Shown here: positions 11,427 through 21,925 of the stretch, piece after piece
Layout of the letters: every line of letters starts with the position of its first letter
Numbering within the stretch: position 1 is the stretch's first letter
NCBI GenBank assembly: GCA_013180625.2
Contig: SNVD02004519.1
Span: 141,963 to 205,962 of the forward strand
Direction of reading: 5' to 3'
Length of the DNA: 64,000 nucleotides
DNA from: Boswellia sacra
Lineage: Eukaryota > Streptophyta > Magnoliopsida > Sapindales > Burseraceae
Translations under genes and position numbers: made by a program
Notes under the pieces: generated by a model
Told to the model about the DNA's origin: nothing
Databases searched by the model: none
The model's input: only the letters and a program-made list of their open reading frames with translations

Positions 11427-12163
11427 TGTTATGTGTGTTTTTGGCTTGTTAGAATATTAGGTAATAGAGGATTTGTTTCTAGATTAAAATTAAAACAAAT
11501 TGGAATTTGTATCAAACTTGGAAGTTGAGTTTGATTGTAATTTATTTTAGTTGGGATAATCTAGGTGACTCATAGTTGGACAAGAAAACTGAAGTAGGAA
11601 GAGTTTTAGTTCTACTTTTAGTCTAGGAATCATGGCTAGACTAGGAACAAGACTCTTGAACATATATAAAGCCTTGTATAATAACTGGAGAGTAACAGCG
11701 CATAATACACAGCGAGTTGTGTGGGAGAGTAGACTGGTTAAAGATTTTAGGAGTCTTGGGAGTCGACAAGGACGTCAACGTTTGTTGGTGATCTTGGAAA
11801 CTACAGTTTGGAATTTTAAATAGTGAGTATAAATCGAGTACCCATGGGAGTTCTTCTCTATTAGTCTTTCCTTGGAGGAATATATCGAAGATTGATGTTA
11901 TGTTTTCGGTATGTATTGGGAGGCTGTGAGGTCAAATCCTTGTTATTGCTCTTGATATTCTTATATTTCTCCATTACCATTGATTGGAATAAAGCTGCTG
12001 CGGAGATCTTCAAAGTGGATGTAGCCTTTATTGGCCAAACCACTATAAATCTAGTATTTCTATCTTCTTTATTTTCTTGTTTGTTTTCTTGCTTATGGTT
12101 TCATTATAATTTTGTCAATATCTCGGATTGAGCACTTTCGTGAAAAGCCTGAAATTCTCAACA
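11427..12163 (+). repeat. copia 3' LTR
   Basis: 737-bp partner of the LTR at 8989-9722, starting TGTTATGTGTG after a short purine-rich 'ggtggagaat' and ending CTCAACA, followed by the target duplication GATGC. Confidence 0.9.
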
Positions 12164-13723
12164 GATGCAATTATGATTATCATTGATAATTACAACATTT
12201 TCTGATTAGTGATATTCAAGTTCTCACTAACAAATCATACACAAATTGTGTGTTTCATATTCTAGGGTTGAAAATTAGGTAATTCTTGCTTAAAAAAAGT
12301 GAAATTTATATCACCTGCAAAGCATAGAAAAAATGCATGCGTTCCTCATCATTAAGATTTATTTTCAAACTTAGGTGATTCTTTCCTATTTTCGATTTTC
12401 AATTGATGTTTTACTTTCATAAAATATATGTTCATTAACTTTAAATGAAATTTGTCAATGCCTATAGAGGTAGTTCATGAATTATTAGACAAAACAGATA
12501 CGCAGGAAATCAAGTATCGATCCAACTACTAAAACCCACAGTGCATACATATATGTACATATGTTGGCCAGTTCTAAACGCAGGAAGTATTAAGTCAATT
12601 ATGTCCATTCATGAAAACTTTTGCAAATTCGAATTGAACTATGAACTTCTTTCAATTGATATCGTAACAACAAATCCTCTCCTCCAACTATTATTAACAA
12701 CACAAATCCTCAAAATCCTAGAGAGAAACCCAATATCTCTAACTTTTCCTTTCATTGATTATTAGATGGACAAGAGAATTGGATATATATATATATATAT
12801 ATATATATATTTCTTGCATAATATTTTTCTTTTTATTTATTTATTATCTTTTGTAGTAATTATATAATTCTTTCTTCAATCAATATTTTAATAAAGCTTT
12901 TTATTCATGACGTTGTCGGATACATATCATGACATCTTTGTATTAATGGTTTAAGATATCATATAAATTCTCTAATAACCTTTTGGGTCTATTTTAATTA
13001 TTTAATCTAACGATAAAATTTAACAAAAAGAAAGAAAGAAAGAAAGAAAGAAAAGAAAGTGATAACAAGGATCTAAAGAATTAATAATAAAAAAAGGACT
13101 TAAAATGGATAAAGGAATCAATATAATAAAGTTTCAACTAGTGAGTTAACCAGTACCTAGGTAGAAATCAAGAATAATAAGATACTGTCATTTATAGTCA
13201 GGATTAAAATTTCAACTTCAATCATGATTATTTTTGCCTAAATTAGCTTAAACATGATTACTACACAATCTTATACATTCTTCCAACTTAATCAAAAGTA
13301 ATATTGATGATTGATAAACCCTAGTCAAATTAATTTACTTAAGCATATTTTGCTTAAGTATATCTCAGTATGACTTGTCATATTTTCATTGGAGGATTGA
13401 TAATATTTAGGATAAATATTGGGAGCTGATCACTGGAATTGCACCATGTGTCACATCATAGTCATTTAATCAGTAATCAAGATGTTGATAGTGACAACGT
13501 TATAGCATTAAAAAGCTTTACCTGATTTACTTTATATGTGTAGAGGGAATGGTATAGATTAAATTGTGCATAAAATTAACTTCATTAATTTCTACTTATA
13601 ATGAACGTTTAACTTATGTAAGCTTTATATTTTTCATGAATTCAAATTCAACCATTGCATCAAATGTATACATTCTACCCATTTGAAATAAACGAAATTG
13701 AAATATACATATTCGTATAATCC
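12164..13723. other. host DNA upstream of peptide gene copy 2; duplication block at 13120-13530
   Basis: Continuation of the host region interrupted by the copia element. 12164-12200 aligns to 38485-38520. A (TA)n run lies at 12783-12810 and an (AAAG)n run at 13027-13058. 13120-13530 is the second copy of the block also at 7318-7730 and 39080-39490. No coding gene was recognised. Confidence 0.6.
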
Positions 13724-15250
13724 TGATGAACACTTAAATATGCATGTTTAATAAGAGTTTAATTCATCATATTGCATTAATAGTGTCATTAAATTCCTCA
13801 ACTTAAGCATTTTTTTAGCATTTGCATCTTTGGAATTAATTTCTCTTAATTTTGGTTTTATTGTAGGTTCGGTAAAATTGGCATAACTTTCTATTTATAG
13901 ATCAGAATGGTGCAAATCGTAATGTTTTGGAAAGCTGATTCAATTATCTACAAGATTGAATTTCGCAAGTATCATCAAATTCGGGCTCTTAGTGGACCAA
14001 AATTGGGCTTGAAGTGAACCCATCTACAGTCTCGGCCCAGTCTGACCAGGCCTCAGTATTTGGACCATATCTCTTAAAATACGTATCCAAATTGTGCAAA
14101 TCAATATGTTCTAGAAAGCTGAGAGAAATATCTACAACTTTCATGAAGACATGTGATTAAAATTCACAACTTTTCAATGTCAAAATTGATGGTCAAAGTC
14201 GGTGCCTAATGATCCCAATTGTCAAAGATATTTACAACTAATCTTTGACAATTATGCCCTTGTAATTTGACAAGTTTGCCCCTGGATGTATCTATAAATA
14301 GAGGTGCCTTGTGACCCATTAGGGCATCTTGGCCCTGGCTGGAACATTTTGGCTTTGGCTAGGATCTTGTATTGTGTTTTGTGTGTTTATGTTGTTAATG
14401 AATTTTCTTATTCTTGCATTTTATTTTCTTTCTATTATAATGTTCTTCTAATTTCTCTTTTGCTAAGGTGAAAGGGTGAAAACCTTGATATGAGAATAAG
14501 GATTCTCTAACCCTTAATATGTGCTTAATAATCTTAATCTTATAATGTTTATTCAATATGATTTATATTTAATTTCTTAATCAATCTTGACACCACTCGT
14601 AAAGTGGAGGTCTTGATCCTTTGTCGACAATCCTTGGCACATCAAATGCTTGGATCCTTTCTAGATGATGTATGGTTCTTCCTTACCGACACGAATCTAT
14701 TAGGAACCTTGATTTGTTGTAGACATATGGTGATTGGCACATTGGATGCTTGAACCCATTTACAAGAAATGGTATAAATATTGGTAACGAAACAAATATA
14801 ATTCATATAACTAAAATGGGTTAATTATCCTTATTTGAAATATCAAGGGCGGATCCCTAACCTTAGCCTTCATTGTTATTGTGTTAATTCCTCTTGTATT
14901 TTAATTATTCTATTGTTTATGAAATTTTTATTTTATTTACTATGGTAGGTTCTACCACCTTATGAAATTGTTCTTTAATTTACTATGGTTGGTTATACCA
15001 CCTATTTCCATGGATGGTTTTACCTCCTCTTTCTTTTTGTTTTATATTTGAATGGTCGGTAATACCACCTACCATCTTACATACTTGTTGATATTATCAT
15101 GTCACCTCTTTGAATCATCCATAACACATTTGTTTAGCTTATAATTTGTAACGCTTAAATTCCCTTCCTCGTGAATCGACCCCGGTCTCACCGGGTTTTA
15201 TTACTTCGACACTCCTATACTTGGGAGATAATCCTTTTTCGGATGTGTCA
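13724..15250 (+). repeat. Athila 5' LTR (element B)
   Basis: 1527 bp, TGATGAACAC...GGATGTGTCA. It contains a TATA box (tataaata, 14293-14300), from which element transcription probably starts. It also holds two diverged copies of an internal module with 'ggaaagctga' or 'agaaagctga' followed by 'tctacaa' (about 13881-13965 and 14064-14146). It pairs with 20398-21925. Confidence 0.95.
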
Positions 15251-15256
15251 AGTTTT

Positions 15257-15273
15257 TGGCGCCGTTGCCGGGG
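15257..15273 (+). other. primer-binding site, tRNA-Asp
   Basis: tggcgccgttgccgggg, 6 bp after the 5' LTR, is an exact complement of the 3' end of plant tRNA-Asp. This primer is a hallmark of the Athila lineage. Confidence 0.92.
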
Positions 15274-15494
15274 AAGGTAAAAATTGGCGTACAAAATTGT
15301 AAGTATTTTCTTTTCCTATTTCTATTTTTATTTTTCTTGTATACGTTCATCTCTTCTCTCCCCATTTCTATTTTTTATTTTTTCTTGCATGTGTTCATCT
15401 TTTCTTTCTCTTTGCATTAATTGGTAGAATTGTTCATAGCCACTCATCTTGTCTAAAAAAAAAAAATCATGCTCATGCCCAACTAAGAACATTA

Positions 15495-17018
15495 ATGGAC
15501 TCCATAAATCTTAGGAGAACTTGTGCACAATCATGCATAGTCTTCCCTCATGATGCATTATACTTCGACCATGAATCGGATTTCATTCAATTCTTACCCC
15601 ACTTTCATGGCCTAGATGTTGAAAACCCATTTTGGCACTTGAGAGAATTTGAAGAGTTTTGTAACGCTTATAGTGACCTAAATTGTAGACTAAATATCTT
15701 GAGATTAAAGCGTTTTCCTTTTTCTCTAAAAGATAAAGCTAAGACATGGCTACAAAATCTTAGGTCAAGATCCATTAGCTCGTGGGATGAAATGCAACAA
15801 CAATTTCTTAAAGAATTCTTTCCTCCCTATAGAACAAATTCTCTCAAAAATCAAATCATCAATTTCATTCAAAAACAAGGAGAGACCTTTTACCAATGTT
15901 GGGATAGGTATAAAGCATTGCTTAATACTTGTCTTCATCATGGTTTGGAAACATGGGAACTAGTTTTAATTTTCTATGAAGGTCTTACACATCAAGCTAG
16001 GCAAATGGTAGAATTAATGTGTAATTGACAATTTGAAAATAAAGACCCTGATGAAGCTATGGATTACCTAGACTTACTAGCAAAAAATGCTCAAAATTGG
16101 AATAATGTTGGCACCTATGAGGTACCAAGAACATCTAGTAGAGGCATTTATAACATTAGGGATAATCATGATCATCATGCTAAATTTGCATCCCTAGCTA
16201 GAAAAGTCGAGGATTTAGAAATGTGGTCTATGCAAGAAATTGTTTGTCACACTTGTAATTCTAGTGATCATCCTACGGATGATTGCCCAATTATGCCTAC
16301 CTTTAGGAAAAGTCTCCATGAAAAAACCAATGTTTTAAATACTTCCCAAAGGTCAAATCCTAATCCTTACTCACAAGATTTTGGATGGAAAAATCACTTG
16401 AATTTTGATTGGGGGAATGATAATCATGCACAATCTTACCAACCTCCCTTTCAATCATATCAAAATTTTCAAAAATCTCATGATCATGCATCTTATGAGG
16501 ATCTCGAAGAAACATTGAATTCATTCATTACAAAGCAAGAGGCTTTTAATAGTCAAATTGCTCATACAATGGCGAACTTGAACGATGCTCTTGAAAAGTT
16601 TGCATTTGCACTTAGTCCTCATGAGAAAGGTGAGTTTCCATCTCAACTAGAGCCAAACTCCATCAATCCACATGTGAGTAATCCAAGTGGCCAACATCTA
16701 GATGAAGATTTGGTCAGTACTCTTCACGATGGTATGGTTGATAAAGAACATATTCTTAACCCTTATGAGAAAGATGATGAATCAATCTTAAAGGGTAAGG
16801 AAGAGGTTACTAAACCTATACCTAACAAGGAAAAACCTGAATCCTCACTTATGCCCTCATTTCATCATGCAAAAGAACTTAACCAAAATATTGGCATTAA
16901 TGAATTTTTCAAGCATGATGAAAATGAGGAAGCTAATGTGGAAGATTATATTCAAAATGAGAATTTTTCAAGTCCTTCAGAAATCAGGTTAACCGGTTCA
17001 TTTGGACCAAGTGTGTAA
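15495..17018 (+). pseudogene. Athila gag (element B), one in-frame stop
   Basis: Reads as one frame from MDSINLRRTC to 'RLTGSFGPSV' except for a single TGA at 16026-16028, where relatives have Gly (CNGQF). Capsid blocks are 'FHGLDVENPFWHLREFEE' and 'RFPFSLKDKAKTWLQNL'. A zinc knuckle C-x2-C-x4-H-x4-C (CHTCNSSDHPTDDC) is intact. The C-terminal third is an acidic, low-complexity linker (HILNPYEKDDESILKG). It is more diverged from A, C and D gag than those are from one another, so B represents a separate subfamily. Stop readthrough, a reinitiated second half, or simple decay are all possible. Confidence 0.88.
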
Positions 17019-17519
17019 CTAGAAATCATTGTTTCTAAAGAATTCTCATTGCTTGATTTTGTACAGGTGAAGGAGATTAAGAGTTGGGAGCCATGTTTTG
17101 AACAAAGGCAGGAAGAAACATCCACACTCAAGAATGCATGCCTCAAGGACAAACAAATTCAACTAGTGGTAATCTCTCCCATTCGTACAAATAAAGGGAA
17201 AAAAAAGGTACCACCTCAATGGCATATTTTTGACCGTGGTAAATTACTTTCGAAGAGATTCCTCTTTTGGCTTTTTTTATTACAATTGTTCAAATTTCAT
17301 CCATTGGTGCCATATTTTTATTTTTGTTCATGATTTTTGCTATCATTTCTAGTTTGTTTTTATTTTATTTTGTGTGTGTTTATTTTAGTTGTGTGTTTTT
17401 ATTTTGCTTTTCGGTCAAATGGCGGATACAGTACTCCGTGACTATTAAAGTCGGTTTTTCAGTTCCCTAAAGACTGTTGCTTGCATCCATTTTCTTTTCT
17501 TCTCTCTCATTTTCTTCAC
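17019..17519 (+). other. pol-deletion scar and T-rich spacer (element B)
   Basis: After gag, a short piece reads 'LKDKQIQLVVISPIRTNKG', resembling the pre-RT linker of D (NQIYPVVISS). It passes into a very T-rich segment (17260-17420) whose frames look hydrophobic only because of base composition. About 17420-17470 (cggatacagtactccgtgac) matches the spacer after integrase in C and D. Everything from protease to integrase is deleted between these points. Confidence 0.7.
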
Positions 17520-18066
17520 ATGGATACCATTCTCTCTAAATTGCACAAACATTTTTCCTCTCTTCCTCAAAATGATTTGCTTAAAATTTATAAAGCTCGT
17601 GCAGAAAGACTAAGGTTGTTGATGCTAAGGGTATTCCTGCTGATTTAAGATGGTTAATTGAAGCCAAGGTTCGATTCTCTTGTGAGTTTTCAGATAATCT
17701 TGTTTCCCATAGGCCAGGTTTGGGAAAAAGCTCTTATGCCAAAAAGCGAAGAGCGAAAAGGTTACAAGTTTGTCCCAGATGTGCAAGATGGACTTGTAAC
17801 CAGCGTTGCCGCTCCTTGGGATATTTGTCTAACAATCGAGATGATAAACTACAGTTCATCAAGAATGGACTGAGTAAGGAGTCTTTGGATGATATCCGAA
17901 CGACTCTTGAGACGCATTCTTGTGGACTTGTGCAGCGTGAAATTTTTAATTTGTGGACACAATTCCGAGATGAGCAGGAACGCTATAGTCTTGGGAATCT
18001 GACTCAAAACACCCTGTTTGCCAGTTTATAAGAAAACTGGATGGGAAGCATATCCCCAACTCATAG
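17520..18066 (+). pseudogene. ORF-X, conserved accessory frame of this Athila family (copy B)
   Basis: Starts MDTILSKLHKHFSSLPQND and ends 'DGKHIPNS', about 180 codons. Features are a basic patch 'KSSYAKKRRAKRLQ' followed by a cysteine cluster CPRCARWTCNQRC (C-x2-C-x4-C-x3-C), then a helical charged region 'LSKESLDDIRTTLETHSCGL' and 'REIFNLWTQFRDEQERYSLG'. A 1-bp deletion near 17630 (relative to copy C, where the N-terminal frame is open there) breaks it, and another shift falls near 18010. No signal peptide or membrane segment is seen, so it is not env-like. I do not recognise the family. A zinc-binding nucleic-acid or protein adaptor would fit the basic patch and Cys cluster, but this is inference. 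It sits between pol and LOG in B, C and D. Confidence 0.7.
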
Positions 18067-18322
18067 AAGGTGTTTAAGCCGTTTCTGGACGTAAAACCAG
18101 AGGAAGATGTAAGCCACAGTCACAACTACCTGTACATATGCATGCGTGCCATCATTTTTGAATTTAATACCTCATAGCTGTCATTTTTGAATTTGTATCT
18201 TTTGTTTGACTTATGGTGTCTTATTTCATCATCTTTTGAATTTTTGTGCATTATTGTCAACTTTTTCAACACACAATCGAGCTACCTAGATAGATATCAT
18301 CATTAGCATACCTTTTTGCACT

Positions 18323-18333
18323 CCATAAATACC
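18323..18333 (+). promoter_or_regulatory. TATA-like box upstream of LOG (copy B)
   Basis: ccataaatacc about 50 bp before the LOG ATG, followed by a pyrimidine/adenine-rich leader-like stretch. The same box occurs before LOG in D (49291-49301) and, altered to cataaatatt, in C (about 28227-28237). It may be a promoter carried in with LOG. Function is inferred. Confidence 0.4.
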
Positions 18334-18380
18334 ACATGTCTTGTTCTCTTCTTCACACATAGTTAGAGAGTTACATAGAC

Positions 18381-19030
18381 ATGGAGGGAACTTCAAACCG
18401 TCGAATCCAAAGGATATGTGTATTCTGTGGATCTCGACCAGGTAAAAGTGAAGAATTCGTAGAAGTAGCGAATTATCTTGGTAGGCTACTGGTTGAAAGA
18501 AAGATTCATGTGGTTTATGGGGGAGGTAGCCTCGGGTTAATGGGTTGCGTATCAACTGCTGCACATGTAGGAGGTAGTCAAGTATTAGGAGTTATTCCTA
18601 AAGCTTTGGTTGTAGAAAGCATTGTTGGAAAAACGGTTGGGAAGGAGTTACAGGTCTCCTCTATGCATGAACGCATGGCACATATGCTCATCAATTCAGA
18701 TGCCTTTATTGCTTTACCAGGTGGCTTTGACACTCTTGAAGAAATTTTCAAATTGCCTCTTGGGCCCAACTGAATCTCCATCAAAAACCCATAGGTTTGT
18801 TGAATGTTAACAATTTCTTTGATCCTTTAATAGGTTTTGTTGATGCAGCTGTAGAACAAAATTTTATCCCACATTGGGCGAGAAAGATCCTTGTTTCTGC
18901 CACTTCTGTTGGTGAGTTACTTGACAAATTACAAGAAGTTGAGTATGAACCTGACCCAGCTAGTACTCAAATTAATTGGGCAGGAGGGCAAAACAAAAAG
19001 TGCAAATTGGATCTGAATCTCCGTTTGTAA
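18381..19030 (+). pseudogene. captured LOG (cytokinin riboside 5'-monophosphate phosphoribohydrolase), frameshifted
   Basis: Intronless LOG copy. Family motifs visible: RICVFCGSRPGK near the N-terminus, the nucleotide-binding 'VVYGGGSLGLMG', 'SSMHERMAHM', and 'ALPGGFDTLEE', where the hallmark PGGxGTxxE has Asp for the second Gly. A 1-bp deletion in a T run (about 18745-18749, attttcaaa against atttttcaaa in D) shifts the frame. The rest of the protein continues in the next frame from about 18752 to the stop at 19030. LOG enzymes release active cytokinin bases in the cytosol. With the Gly-to-Asp change and the shift, this copy should be inactive. It lies 3' of ORF-X and 5' of the polypurine tract, inside the element. 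Confidence 0.9.
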
Positions 19031-20397
19031 TTTTTTTTTTGTGTCTTTTATTTTATTTTATTTTTAGCATGTTATTTTATGAGTCTTTCAAGTCATCTCT
19101 CTTGAATAACAGAAGCTTCAGGTAATGTCTCCTATACTTTATCTCTCTACATTTAAACATTGAGGACAATGTTTCATTTGGTTGGGGGGGAAGGATAGTA
19201 GACATAAGTGTGTCTTGAAATTTATTTTTTCTTGCAAAAAAAAAAAAAGCGAGTTAGTAATTAGATTCAGAGTGCGGTGTAAGGAGTTCAAATCCTCTTG
19301 AGACGCATTCTGGGTCAAGAATGGCAGAGTATGGAGGGTCAGTTTGAACTCTTGAAACCCATTCTAACCAATTTGTCATTTTATTTTGATCCTATGAACT
19401 CATTTTAGCTAACTTGATATTATTTAGACTTGATTTTTGAATTTTATAACAAGGAAGTCTTATTCATTTCACTTTGAATTATTCAAATCTATGAACTCTC
19501 GCAACTTTATCATTTAATAAATTGTGTCATTATGTACTCATTAAGCAAGTATTCATGAACCTTTCTTCACACACATACATACCTTGATGCATGATTGTGG
19601 GTGGCGAAATGAAATGTTGTAATATTTGAGTTCTTTTGTTTTGTTTAGGATAACAACACAAAGGAAGGGGAAAAATTTAAAAAAAAAAGAAAAAAAAAGT
19701 GAAAAAAAGAAAAAAAAAAGAGAAAGCAATTGTGGATAAGTTTGGTCTCGTAGCCTCCTTAATTCGAGCAATTAAGCCCGAGGGGTGCCTCAACACCTAA
19801 TACCCTAAGACCAACTGGTTTGGGAGCTATTGGCCCAAAGCTCGCTACATGGATTAAGGAGAAAGCTTAATGGGATCGAACATTGCACCATCCACAAGTT
19901 CTAAGTAAAAATAAAGCATCTGCAACCCGAGTCGTTAAGCTCGTAGGGGTGTCTTAACACCTAGTGCCCTAAGGCCAACTGGTCTGGGAGTCATTAGCCT
20001 AAGACTCGCTACATGGGTTAAAGATGCATTCTTTATAAAAAAAAAAAAAAAGAGAAAAAAGAGAAAAGAAAAAGAAAAAAAATACATAAATAATGATGCC
20101 CCTACCTAAGGTTGTTAGCCTTAATAAATATTAGAACCGATATGGCTTCTTTCTAATAAAGCCCCATAGTCATGTGTCAACTGAGCACAAAAGAAAGTTT
20201 GTGGATATCTTGACTGAAGGGTACATAAGTCATTTAAAAAAAAAATCAAAAATCAAAAAATCAGTTGAGAGTTTGTTTATTTGGATGAAATCAAGGAGAG
20301 TGCAATAATGACCACCTTGGATGTAAAATTCTATAAATCACTTCTAAATAATAACGCTTTAATTGCTAGGGACTAGCAATAAGCTAGTTGGGGGGTG
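19031..20397 (+). other. 3' non-coding region of element B with duplicated ~100-bp motif and polypurine tract
   Basis: No gene. After several A-rich runs there are two diverged direct copies of a ~100-bp block (about 19757-19862 and 19925-20028). Each starts with 'gag(c/t)c(a/g)(a/t)taag', passes through 'accctaagaccaactgg' or its variant, and ends 'ctcgctacatgg(a/g)tta'. Each contains internal complementary pieces (ctaagaccaactggtttggg; ttgggagc with gctc). The same pair is in D. The element's polypurine tract, agttggggggtg, ends at 20397 directly before the LTR. Confidence 0.65.
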
Positions 20398-21925
20398 TGA
20401 TGAACACTTAAATATGCATGTTTAATAAGAGTTTAGTTCATCATATTGCATTAATAGTGTCATTAAATTCCTCAACTTAAGCATATTTGTAGCATTTGCA
20501 TCTTTGGAATTAATTTCTCTTAATTTTGGTTTTGTTGTAGGTTCGGTAAAATGGGCATAACTTTCTATTTATAGATCAGAATGGTGCAAATCTTAATGTT
20601 TTGGAAAGCTGATTCAATTGTCTACAAGATTGCATTTCACAAGCATCATCAAATTCGGGCTCTTAGTGGACCAAAATTGGGCTTGAAGTGAACCCATCTA
20701 CAGTCTCGGCCCAGTCTGACCAGGCCTCAGTATTTGGACCATATCTCTCAAAATACGCATCCAAATTGTACAAATCAATATGTTCTAGAAAGCTGAGAGA
20801 AATATCTACAACTTTCATGAAGACATGTGATTAAAATTCACAACATTTCGATGTCAAAATTGATGGTCAAAGTCGGTGCCTAATGATCCCAATTGTCAAA
20901 GATATTTACAACTAATATTTGACAATTATGCCCTTGTAATTTGACAAGTTTGCCCCTGGATGTATCTATAAATAGAGGTGCCTTGTGACCCATTAGGGCA
21001 TCTTGGCCTTGGCTGGAACATTTTGGCTTTGGCTAGGATCTTGTATTGTGTTTTGTGTGTTTATGTTGTTAATGAATTTTCTTTTTCTTGCATTTTATTT
21101 TCTTTCTATTATAATGTTCTTCTAATTTCTCTTTTGCTAAGGTGAAAGGGTGAAACCCTTGATATGAGAATAAGGATTCTCTAACCCTTAATATGTGCTT
21201 AATAATCTTAATCTTATAATGTTTATTCAATATGATTTATATTTAATTTCTTAATCAATCTTGACACCACTCGTAAAGTGGAGGTCTTGATCCATTGTCG
21301 ACAATCCTTGGCACATCAAATGCTTGGATCCTTTCTAGATGATGTATGGTTCTTCCTTACCGACACGAATCTAGTTAGGAACCTTGATTTGTTGTAGACA
21401 TATGATGATTGGCACATTGGATGCTTGAACCCATTTACAAGAAGTGGTATAAATATTGGTAATGAAACAAATATAATTCATATAACTAAAATGGGTTAAT
21501 TATCCTTATTTGAAATATCAAGGGCGGATCCCCTAACCTTAGCCTTCATTGTTATTGTGTTAATTCCTCTTGTATTTTAATTATTCTATTGTTTATGAAC
21601 TTTTTATTTATTTACTATGGTAGGTTCTACCACCTTATGAAATTGTTCTTTAATTTACTATGGTTGGTTATACCACCTATTTCCATGGATGGTTTTACCT
21701 CCTCTTGCTTTTTGTTTTATATTTGAATGGTCGGTAATACCACCTACCATCTTACATACTTGTTGATATTATCATGTCACCTCTTTGAATCATCCATATC
21801 ACATTTGTTTAGCTTATAATTTGTAACGCTTAAATTCCCTTCCTCGTGGATCGACCCCGGTCTCACCGGGTTTTATTACTTCGACACTCCTATACTTGGG
21901 AGATAATCCTTTTTCGGATGTGTCA
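20398..21925 (+). repeat. Athila 3' LTR (element B)
   Basis: 1528 bp, TGATGAACAC...GGATGTGTCA, followed by the target duplication AATCC. About 98% identical by eye to the 5' LTR. TATA box at 20967-20974. Confidence 0.95.

Larger units (their letters stand above)
8989..12163 (+). mobile_element. complete non-autonomous Ty1/copia element
   Basis: 3175-bp element with two similar LTRs (8989-9722 and 11427-12163), both TG...CA, flanked by a perfect 5-bp target duplication GATGC (8984-8988 and 12164-12168). A tRNA-iMet type primer site follows the 5' LTR. The interior retains a broken gag, a piece of the gag-pre-integrase region and post-pol DNA. Integrase core, RT and RNase H are deleted, so it could only move with enzymes supplied in trans. 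The paralogous host block at about 38485 (aagatgtaattatgataatc) shows the empty target. It sits about 320 bp upstream of the 8441-8671 peptide gene. Confidence 0.92.
13724..21925 (+). mobile_element. Athila element B: complete, non-autonomous, carries LOG
   Basis: 8.2-kb element with both LTRs, a perfect tRNA-Asp primer site, a polypurine tract and a perfect 5-bp target duplication AATCC (13719-13723 and 21926-21930). Order: 5' LTR, gag, a T-rich spacer, ORF-X, LOG, 3' non-coding region, 3' LTR. Protease, RT, RNase H and integrase are missing altogether. By eye the LTRs differ at about 30 of about 1528 positions, so insertion is fairly recent. With intact cis signals and a nearly intact gag, it looks like a derivative mobilised by full-length relatives. 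Confidence 0.95.

Noticed and set aside
15250..15275. tRNA-Asp-like sequence
   Set aside because: Only the 17-nt complement of the tRNA 3' end is present, at the primer-site position after an LTR, so it is a primer-binding site and not a tRNA gene.
17267..17470. Hydrophobic frames that could be read as an env-like membrane protein
   Set aside because: The stretch is a T-rich spacer. Hydrophobicity follows from composition, there is no conserved counterpart in C or D, and no ectodomain.
18286..18564. Reading frames antisense to LOG (also 18578-18784, 28250-28468, 49060-49338)
   Set aside because: They recur at each LOG copy on the opposite strand only because the LOG codons permit it. They have no motifs or starts of their own.
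19553..19771. Lys/Phe-rich frames over A-rich runs (also 47841-48071)
   Set aside because: Low-complexity A/T tracts in the 3' non-coding region of the Athila elements.
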